64,000 nucleotides of DNA, taken from NCBI GenBank assembly GCA_963921825.1, contig OY997589.1:17939735-18003734 (forward strand), read 5' to 3'. The notes beneath the pieces are model-generated. The model did not search any database, was not told the origin of the DNA, and was given only the letters and a program-made list of their open reading frames with translations. Position numbers and translations under genes: made by a program. Source of the stretch: Erodium maritimum. Lineage: Eukaryota > Streptophyta > Magnoliopsida > Geraniales > Geraniaceae. Positions 56,668 through 64,000 of this stretch are shown here, piece after piece. Each line of letters starts with the position of its first letter. Position 1 is the first letter of the stretch.

Positions 56668-56929
56668 GGAGGTGTAATGTGATGAAATTAGTAGTAAATT
56701 TGACCTTATTTTCCCATAGTCGAAGAAGACAAGTGACGTGAAAGTTGTAGTGGCAGTGAAAGCTAGAGCATAACAAGTCCTGTCACGATATCATATATTT
56801 GACACGGTCACGTGACACTATTTGCTATTTCCTAGCAACACTGTTAATACAGCTTCCATGTTACTTGCCATCTTCGATTACAGATTACTGGGAATAAAAT
56901 TTAGCATCGTGTCGCCATATTAAACCCCC
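56668..56929. repeat. Long hairpin 2 (arms about 120 bp)
   Basis: Begins GGAGGTGTAATGTGATG and ends with the inverted GGGGGTTTAATATGG. Shared arm blocks are TCGAAGA.G.CAAGT and TCACG. It is a diverged tandem copy of hairpin 1: both have GACACGGTCACGTGACA-like sequence at the start of the right arm, and TAACAAGT before the loop. Confidence 0.8.
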
Positions 56930-57240
56930 ATACCCATTACTCAACGTCCAAGATATAGATCGTATTTCGTTGTACTTCTATTCAACGTATCGAGAAATAT
57001 TAATAAATTTATTTTGGTCGGGTCGGGTCGTCTTGCGTTTTTTTAAACACATCGATTTGAACAACTTTTCGATTTTTATCTATAGAATAGATTCGGAATA
57101 GACCGAATCGGTCTATTTTCACTACGACAACAAAATTACTAGACCCACGAAACGGATCTAATCTCGATTTGTTTCCTCTTAAATTTACCTGATTAGACCA
57201 GGATTAGACCGTTTTGGGTCTAATCTCACCATGGAAGGTC

Positions 57241-58087
57241 TTAATATATTATTAAGCATGAAACCTGATAGGGCCCAGGACTAAAACCCAACACTACAAT
57301 TTTTGTTTGGAAATGAATTGAAGAGTATGAGATATTACCTGTCCGACGGATATGGAACAGATTACAATTATTTCTTATGGGGCGAAATAAGATGGTCAAA
57401 GAATAACCGGAATTGGAAAAAACCAATTCCTAAGAAGACATTGAAGTGGTTTCTTACGTACTTATGAGAAGATGGAGATGGTACGGATAGAAGAACATAA
57501 GCGCCCTTGACTTTCAACGACATCGAATTGATTGTTAAGCTTGCAAAAAGTTCCGACAGGAAACTCCACATATTGCATTTTAGATCGCAACATCAGTCTC
57601 TCCCGTCAAAAATAACAGATACAGAACTCCTTGCCGAAGCTAGGATAAACCCCAGGTTATAAGAATGAGACAAGATTAAGAGAAGTTAAATCCATCCTAA
57701 TCTGGCACCAATCGACAGAGTACAAGGAGCTCTCTACGCTTCGAGCTCCATGGAACAATTTATCATTCTTCTGAATCCTAAATTTTTTATAAGTCTAAAC
57801 TAACTCCTATATCATGTTTAAGTTGATTAGATGGTAAAAGTCTCAATATACTTGATTTCTATTTTCTTATGTAAGACAACTCAACATTCCCCTAACATAA
57901 AGGCCTCGCAGCAAGAACCATTTCATCAAATGTAGCAGGACGACATAAAGATCCGGTTTAGTGATCAGAAAGTTGTTGATGCTAGTCGGAGATCCATCAT
58001 TTATGGTTTCAGGTTGAGCTCCATATGTATTAACATCTCACAAGAATGTTTTTTTTTTTGACACGGACAACTATAAGCTTCTCAATA
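57241..58087 (-). other. 3' flank of the PPR gene
   Basis: Lies downstream of the PPR stop codon on the minus strand. Minus-strand frames at 57571-57241 (MWSFLSELFASLTINSMSLK) have no recognised domain. It may include the PPR 3' UTR. No repeat was identified. Confidence 0.4.
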
Positions 58088-60967
58088 TCACCATTCATCA
58101 TCAAGATGCACATTTCCAACATATTGGCTGAATCCAACAGCCTTACTCAAGTGTCTTGCTTCCATATCAGACCTAACTCTTTCAGCATCTATCCACCTTC
58201 CCGCGTCTGCATAGACATTGTGAAGCATCACATATGTTCCTGAATCTCCCGGGTTCATCTCAAAGAGTAGCCTACTAATTTTCTCTCCCAATTCAACATT
58301 TCCATGGATTCTGCAAGCACCCAATAAAGATTCCAATAGTCCCTTAGATGGTTTACAGGGCAGTGCCTTGACAACCTCATAAGCCTGATCCAAGTGGCCC
58401 TTCCTTCCAAGAAGGTCCACCATGCAAGCATAGTGCTCTATTCTTGGCACCACCCCATGCTCTGCCATAGATTTGAATATCCTCCAACCTTGCTCAACCA
58501 AGCCAGCATGGCTACAAGCTGATAATACGTTCAGATAAGTAATCTCATCCGGTATCATCCCTGAAAGTTCCATCTGCCACAAAAGATTAAGAGCAGCCTC
58601 ACCGTCCCCATGTAACCCATACCCATTAATCATCACACTCCATGAGACAGTATCCTTTTCAAGCATCCCCTCAAAGAGCTCTTTGGCTGTTGAAATGGTT
58701 CCACATCTTGCATACAAATTTATGAGAGCATTGCTTATGATCAAATCTCTGTCAAATCCCCCACGTAATGCATATGCCAACACAGAATCAGTAAGATTTA
58801 TGCTAGATAGTTGAACACAAGCTGAAACCAAACTCAGAATCGTTATACTGTCTGGTTTCAGCCCTGTTCGAAGCAATCCACAGAAAAAGTGCACTGCCTG
58901 TCTGGGATTTTTTGTCTGGACTGTTGCAGACATGATGGCATTCCATAGAGATATATCCTTCTTCTTACTCATTTCAAACAACAAGAGACATGATGTCTTA
59001 TTTTCGAATCTTGCATACATAGATACAAGAGAGGTAAGAAGAAGAGTTTCTAGCATCAGGCCAGTTCTGACTGCATAACCATGGATAGACTTACCTTGGA
59101 ACTGGGTGCAACATAAAGGCAAAACATTTATTAATGTTACATGAGTTGGTTTCTGATGCTCCTTTACCATTCGACTAAATAGAACCAAAACCTCATTCTG
59201 CAAGTTCTGACATCGATAACCTGTTATAAGAGCATTCCAAGACACAACTGATCTTTCGAGCATGATTTCAAAAAGTAATCTCCCAGAATCTGCATCTCCA
59301 CTGTTAAAATACATGCTAATAAGGGCATTGGTTAGAGAAGTTTTGGAGGCAAGCCCAGTTTTGATACCATAACCATGAACAGACCTTCCAAGGCACAAAC
59401 TTTTTGTCACACTACAACTGAGGAGAATACTTATCAGTGTAGCCGAATCCAAATCTACTCCCTCTTTCTGCATCCAATAAAGAAGAGAAGCTGCCTTTTG
59501 TAGTTCTCCATTTTGTACACACCTGGATATTAAAATATTCCAGGATACAACACTCCTATTATCCATTTTATGGAGTAATTTGACAGATGTGGAAAGTTGA
59601 AAATTATCAGAATAAAATGCTAAGAGAGCATTTGACACAATATGGTTGGAGTCAAGGTGCCGCCTAACACTAAATGCATGAACAGACTTTCCCAATTGCT
59701 TTGCCTTCAGTTTGGAGCAGGCAGAAAGAATACTAACTATGGAAACAGCATCCGGATCAAATCCAGCATATTGCATGTCAGTAAATGTAGCCAAGCTCAC
59801 ATCCCAAAGCCCATTGTGCACATATGCAGAAACCATAGAATTCCATGACAGAAGGTTTTTGTAAGACATCTGACAAAAAATAAACTCAGCAGAACGAATA
59901 TCTCCGTGCTTGGCATACATTGATACAAGTGCTGTTGATACCGAAAGTTGGTTTTCTGACACATGTTTTATGAGACTGGCATGGAGGGACTTACCGAACC
60001 AAATTCCCCCAGAGTTCTCACAAGAAGGTAAAATGGACACAAAAGTGACTGAATTAGGTCGAGTGTTGGTTCGGATCATTTGTTGGAAGATCTCTAAAGC
60101 TTCAAAAGACTTCCGGTTTTGTGTATAAGCAGAAATCATAGAATTCCAAACACTAACTCTCTTCTCTACAAGAGAATCAAATAAATTTCTGGCAGTAGAT
60201 AAGTCCATATCACTAGCATACATTGACAACAAGGCAGGCACCAAAAAATCACTCCCAAAATACCCAGATTTGAGAGCAATACAGTGCAAGCACTTGCCAA
60301 CATCCAAACACCCCAAACGACTGCATACAGGAATTATGCTAGCCAGAGTACTCACATTAGGCTTCAAATCCATCCGATGAATATGCACGAAAGCATCCAA
60401 AGCATCCCCATCAAGCCCATTCAAAGAAAGACCAGCAATAAAAGCATTCCAAGATACTAAATCTGGTTGAGGAATTCTGTCTAACACCTTGCGTGCAACA
60501 TCAAAGTGACCACATTTAGCATACAAATCAACCAGAGCAGTCTGAACAACAACATTTTCCTCAAACCCAGATCTCAAAACAACACAGTGAACGGACTTTC
60601 CGATCCCAAAAGCACCTAAAACCGTACTGGCCTTAATCACAAAGGGAAAAGTAAAATTGTCGGATGGACAACCGGAAGCCCTGCAACTCAGATAGGCGGA
60701 CAGCAAATCATCATACAAGCCATGATTGCAGAGAGACCTTACCATCACATTCTGCAAAAACAGCTTCGGCTTCTTAATTCGCCGGAAAGTGGACAGAGCT
60801 GTGCCTGGAGCACCCAGTTCAAAGCAGCTCTTGATAAACTCTCCTGTAAAATATTGGTCCTTGATTAGACCACTCACCACAAGCAGACACTTGAGCGGAT
60901 TCAGATCTTCCGTCTTTCGACATAGCTTTAACAAGCCACCAAAATTGATGGTATTTGAAGCGTGCAT
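58088..60967 (-). CDS. PLS-class pentatricopeptide repeat protein, E subgroup
   Basis: Intronless, 959 residues, ATG at 60967. After a short N-terminus it is built of PPR motifs in P-L-S order throughout, about eight triplets, marked by repeated VSWNxxIxxxxxNG S-type ends (LVSWNAFIAGLSLNG, LLSWNSMVSAYVHNG, VVSWNILISRCVQNG, TVSWSVMINGYGLHG) and ALxxMYxxxGxxxxA L-type helices. The C-terminus has an E domain (HYACMVDLLGRKGHLDQAYE, then SLLGACRIHGNVELGEKIS, YVMLHNVYADAGRWIDAERV) and stops at GNVHLDDEW with no DYW deaminase domain. Such proteins enter mitochondria or chloroplasts and bind specific RNA sites, usually recruiting a DYW partner for C-to-U editing. Which organelle is not clear from the N-terminus. 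Intact frame, so likely functional. Two site II motifs lie upstream. Confidence 0.95.
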   Translation of the reverse strand: MHASNTINFGGLLKLCRKTEDLNPLKCLLVVSGLIKDQYFTGEFIKSCFELGAPGTALSTFRRIKKPKLFLQNVMVRSLCNHGLYDDLLSAYLSCRASGCPSDNFTFPFVIKASTVLGAFGIGKSVHCVVLRSGFEENVVVQTALVDLYAKCGHFDVARKVLDRIPQPDLVSWNAFIAGLSLNGLDGDALDAFVHIHRMDLKPNVSTLASIIPVCSRLGCLDVGKCLHCIALKSGYFGSDFLVPALLSMYASDMDLSTARNLFDSLVEKRVSVWNSMISAYTQNRKSFEALEIFQQMIRTNTRPNSVTFVSILPSCENSGGIWFGKSLHASLIKHVSENQLSVSTALVSMYAKHGDIRSAEFIFCQMSYKNLLSWNSMVSAYVHNGLWDVSLATFTDMQYAGFDPDAVSIVSILSACSKLKAKQLGKSVHAFSVRRHLDSNHIVSNALLAFYSDNFQLSTSVKLLHKMDNRSVVSWNILISRCVQNGELQKAASLLYWMQKEGVDLDSATLISILLSCSVTKSLCLGRSVHGYGIKTGLASKTSLTNALISMYFNSGDADSGRLLFEIMLERSVVSWNALITGYRCQNLQNEVLVLFSRMVKEHQKPTHVTLINVLPLCCTQFQGKSIHGYAVRTGLMLETLLLTSLVSMYARFENKTSCLLLFEMSKKKDISLWNAIMSATVQTKNPRQAVHFFCGLLRTGLKPDSITILSLVSACVQLSSINLTDSVLAYALRGGFDRDLIISNALINLYARCGTISTAKELFEGMLEKDTVSWSVMINGYGLHGDGEAALNLLWQMELSGMIPDEITYLNVLSACSHAGLVEQGWRIFKSMAEHGVVPRIEHYACMVDLLGRKGHLDQAYEVVKALPCKPSKGLLESLLGACRIHGNVELGEKISRLLFEMNPGDSGTYVMLHNVYADAGRWIDAERVRSDMEARHLSKAVGFSQYVGNVHLDDEW

Positions 60968-61081
60968 CGAAGGGTGCTTCTCTTCTCGTCCTCGAGCAGT
61001 TTTTGGCTGCTGTGGTTCGCGCCATCACAGTCGTTTCAGCTCTGAAAAGGCAGTTGTGTGAACTGGACTATGAAGGACCTC

Positions 61082-61120
61082 GGCCCAATGTCTCTTCGTC
61101 CTAAATAAGATGTAGGCCCA
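61082..61120 (-). promoter_or_regulatory. Two site II (TGGGCC) elements upstream of the PPR gene
   Basis: GGCCCA at 61082-61087 and 61115-61120 reads TGGGCC on the coding strand, 115 and 148 bp before the ATG. Site II motifs bind TCP factors and are enriched at genes for organellar and growth functions, which suits a PPR protein. Part of the interval may be 5' UTR. Confidence 0.5.
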
Positions 61121-61430
61121 TTGCCTTTACTGGCCTCATTCTCCTCCTAGTTTAGAGTTTTCTCAGCAAGTTGGGTAACGAAAAGGAAAAATTACCGTTT
61201 CCATCCTGTATTTTTAAATATTATTTATTTACTATCATGTAATTTTTTATTTTGATCGAACAGATATAACTTTTTATAAATATGAAAATGAAAGGGTCGT
61301 AAAGATCGTATAGAAGTGGAAATAACTATTAGGATGAGATATAATTACGGTGACGGCTGAAACACTAATCCTATAAGACTCTGAACTCGTAAGAAAAAAA
61401 GTCATTTCTCTCTCGTCTTTTTGAAACCCT
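61121..61430. other. Upstream spacer of the PPR gene
   Basis: AT-rich, with no gene or repeat recognised. Confidence 0.4.
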
Positions 61431-62510
61431 CTATTCCCACAGCCGCCCTCTTTCAGATCTATTCTCCGATGGCCTTTGTGGCCTTTGGCCATAGAGGTCA
61501 CCACCTCCCCTTACCTCTTCTCCCCTTAACCCTCTCCTGTCATGTCTAGTTCGTTTTTTTTCTCTCTCTTTGTTTTTGTCGTCCCGGAGCTCCTCAAGCC
61601 GACTTCGCGAATTTTATGGGGTTGTTGTGGTGGTTCTTCTGACAAGTCCGGCTAGCCAGAGCTCCTCTGTTTGTGAGCCAGGTGCTCATGGTGGGAGTTT
61701 ATAGGCTCGGTCGGAGCTTGTGGAGTTGCTCCTTGTGTGGAGGTTTGCTGCTCGGACGGAGCTCGGAGTTGTGCCGGAGCTATGCCAATTCAGGTGTGTG
61801 GTGACTTCCAGTCCGGTGGCCTTTGCCGCACCCGATCTGCGCGTGGCCGGTTCTGGTGGCTTGCTTTGCTATTCGGCGTTGCGGCCCCTCCGATCACCGG
61901 AGCATCTGATGCGTGGATCTGGTGTGGATGTTGGTCAGTCCTCCCCATATTCGATTGGGGGTGTCTCCCTCCCATTGGGGTTTGAGGAAGCCTCCTTGCG
62001 AAACCGAAGCTTTGGGTAAGTGATTGCCGGAATTTCAGGTGTTGGCCACCGGTAAATCCTGCCTATTGGTCGATCTGTTTTTGGTAGCTAGCTTTTATGT
62101 CAGATCTGTTCGGGTACAGGTTGGTTCGAGCTCGGTATAATTACAAGCCTTCCCCTTTGGGTCCTCGCTTGGTGTTGACCGGCGAGGGGTAACCGCTCGT
62201 GGTTTCGGAACGTTCAACTCGATTTCCAGCATTAGAACCCCGAACGTGACGACTTGCGATTGCCGACTTGAAGGTCTGAGCTTGTACTCGGTAGAAATAT
62301 TGGCCCTCCTGCTTTTTGGACCTTTTCTTGGTGTTGATCGGTATTAGGTTTCAGAGGCCTAAGTACGAGCTCTATCGCCTGATCAGTCCCTCACGGGCTT
62401 AAAGGAGGAGCTACTCTCGGATCATTGGAGGTGTCTAGTTCCAACTTTGGTCGTGGGACACGCTTCTTCATCATACAAGATGTGGATCGTTGCGGAGCGG
62501 TTCTATTTGC
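61430..62510 (+). mobile_element. Probable GC-rich retroposon or LINE 5' fragment
   Basis: The text (CCTCTATTCCCACAGCCGCC, CTCCGATCACCGGAGC, TTTTGGACCTTTTCTTGGTG, GATCGGTATTAGG) resembles the retroposon parts at 29945-30988 and 35801-36612, where GTCGGTATTAGGTGCTGGCC occurs. Frames at 61720-62019 have no domain. No A tail or target duplication was found, so both limits are guesses. Confidence 0.35.
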
Positions 62511-63100
62511 TTCTAGTGGTAAATAATTATACGCTAACTTCTAATGGTACGCAGATCATGAAAAAACGATAAATTAAATCCTGGGGCTATTACGTGCACC
62601 ATACCAACATCACATCACACACCGTGTTATCAAACATCATGTGGTTTTATTTAATTGCCAAGTTTCAAAAAAGTTTAATGCTCGGTTTATCAAAACCGTT
62701 CAAATTTGAAACTTTTGAACATTTGATTTTGGAGTTCATCATGAAGGTTACAAACTCGTCATGATGGTTACAAACTCGGCATGACTAACTAAACGGTTTA
62801 GCCCCGACGTTCCGACCATCAAATGATCGCGACTCGGCCTAGCTCCGTCCGACGGAGCTCCGTTTGGTCACTAGTTCGGCTACTTGAGAGTCCCGCTCTC
62901 ATGACCCGAAAAATCAAACCTTTGTCAAAAATCACATATTTGAAATAATTTTAAAATGTACTTATTTCATGAATTAAACCAACAAGCAATGTAATAGAGC
63001 ATGTTATCAATCAAATATGCAATAAACAAGCCAAAACCAAAAACATGCATTTATAAAACTGAAAATTAAGCATCCTCTTGAGAATCCCGTAGGTAGCACA
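62511..63100 (-). other. Probable internal region of a minus-strand LTR element
   Basis: It lies on the internal side of the PBS at 63101-63112. No gag or pol coding was recognised. It contains a short direct repeat (ATGA.GGTTACAAACTCG twice near 62740-62778). Confidence 0.35.
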
Positions 63101-63454
63101 ACTCTAATACCACTGTTGGGTCTCTTGGTAGGGTAGGAGAGTTATCAACACGCAACAGAATAATCAAATAAAACCAAAAGACCAAGCCTTAGAAATTCTA
63201 CCAAACAATGGAAACACATGAGTAAAATTTCAGCACAAGGTTTCCTTACCAATTTGTTCAAGAACACAAGTGATGAGATGAAGAACACCCAGGAAGATTA
63301 TTGGCTCGAGTCACTTGGATGCCTATGTATCCTCAACGGAATAAAAGCCACATAGTTCTTGATTTAGAACTCAAGAACAAAACCAAAAAATGGAGCTCTA
63401 GGGGGTTCGTCTAAAAAGGAGATGAAGAGTAGTTACTAACTAACTAACTTAACT
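63101..63454 (-). mobile_element. PBS and LTR end of a second LTR retrotransposon (fossil)
   Basis: The complement of 63101-63112 is TGGTATTAGAGT, a primer-binding-site-like sequence, adjoined by a terminus that reads TGTTGGGTCTC on the plus strand from 63114, i.e. ending in CA on the minus strand. The LTR is interrupted at 63455 by the gypsy-like LTR, and its remainder lies outside the window. The family is distinct from the gypsy-like LTRs. Confidence 0.45.
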
Positions 63455-64000
63455 TGTCACGCCCCAAATCCGGTTTTGACCGGACTCGAGACGTAAGCTA
63501 AAAATAATAATAAAGTAAGCAAATATTTAAGTGAAATAAACTCCAACAACAGTTCGAACTGATAAATCCTGATAATGAGAGTCAAAAGCTCGAAAACTAA
63601 GTAATAAGAAGTTTAATACAAAAAGGAAAGTACGTCTCTAGACCATCCAAACTAGGACTCTTGCTAAGCTCCCACGCTCTGAGACGTCCTCTAAATCAAA
63701 TCGCGATCAAAACCTGTATAACAGTAAAAAAAAAAGGTGAGCTTTCGCTCAGTAGGAAAAAGTAGTAAAGGGAGTGAGCCATTGCTCACCACCACAGATA
63801 CCCGTCCGATTATGGCATACTAGTAAGACAATAACAAGACCCTTTAAATAAAATAACCCAAAGACAACGCTGAACCCCACTCGGGAGCAATCCGCAAATC
63901 AAACTCAACACCGAACCGACTCTCGGACACTTCTCATCAACCATGCATTTAACAACTGTCACCCAATCAATTCACACTGCATTACGACCACGGTTATCTC
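63455..64000 (-). repeat. Gypsy-like LTR, 3' portion on the minus strand (cut by window edge)
   Basis: Begins TGTCACGCCCCAAATCCGG, the exact inverse of the family terminus, and has the inverted hairpin block GGTGAGCTTTCGCTCAGTAGG at 63736-63756, 283 bp from the end, as in the other copies. It continues past the window. Confidence 0.85.

Larger units (their letters stand above)
55123..57240. mobile_element. Candidate Harbinger-type non-autonomous element
   Basis: Bounded by TTA at 55120-55122 and 57241-57243, with inward ends GACTATCCCCAATGG and, inverted, GACCTTCCATGG. These short ends agree only partly. The 3 bp TTA target is the PIF/Harbinger preference. No transposase is present. Inside are an unknown open frame and two tandem long hairpins. 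Confidence 0.35.

Overview
Plant nuclear DNA, almost certainly from a eudicot with a large, transposon-rich genome. Coding sequences are split by GT-AG introns, a PLS-class PPR gene and an AP2/ERF gene are present, and the mobile elements (FAR1-type MULEs, PIF/Harbinger, L1-type LINEs with a plant RNase H tail, Ty3/gypsy-like LTRs, a TRIM, a tRNA-derived SINE) are typical of angiosperms. Only three host protein genes look intact: a PLAC8/cadmium-resistance-type membrane protein (23990-26103, +), a group X AP2/ERF transcription factor (48489-49031, -) and an intronless E-class PPR protein of 959 residues (58088-60967, -). Most of the rest is mobile DNA in nested layers.

Layout. 1-3.4 kb: the end of an LTR, a Harbinger ORF1 remnant, a TRIM-like mini LTR element with a tandemly duplicated 3' end, and a SINE. 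3.4-16.8 kb: three MULE-related elements side by side. Two are short and non-autonomous. The third, about 10.3 kb, carries a Ulp1-type SUMO-protease-like gene (+) converging on a FAR1/MULE transposase gene (-). 17.2-23.6 kb: a 5'-truncated L1-type LINE (RT, zf-RVT, RNase H) split by a 2.9 kb solo LTR. 24-26 kb: the PLAC8 gene with a 1.3 kb retroposon in its last intron. 26.6-29.9 kb: a LINE 3' end, a broken Harbinger transposase, a LINE ORF1 zinc-knuckle fragment and a truncated copy of the ERF gene. 29.9-43 kb: a nest of solo LTRs inside a retroposon, then a LINE ORF1 (minus strand) split by a partial LTR retrotransposon. 43.3-46.4 kb: a Harbinger element with a TAA target duplication. 46.8-54.9 kb: three more 1.3-1.5 kb retroposons, each with a perfect 11-16 bp target duplication, around the ERF gene. 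55-57.2 kb: a probable Harbinger-like element holding two tandem long hairpins. 58-61 kb: the PPR gene with two site II promoter motifs. 61.4-64 kb: retroposon-like GC-rich DNA and two LTR fragments on the minus strand.

The host genes show no functional link to one another. Nesting and target duplications give relative ages: the LINE and retroposons came first, the gypsy-like LTRs later, and one LTR went into another LTR. The best leads are the MULE-borne Ulp1-like protease with SUMO-interacting-motif-like strings, the family of short LINE-derived retroposons with clean target duplications, the tandem hairpins at 56.35-56.93 kb, and a GNRA-loop hairpin kept at a fixed distance from the end of five related LTRs.
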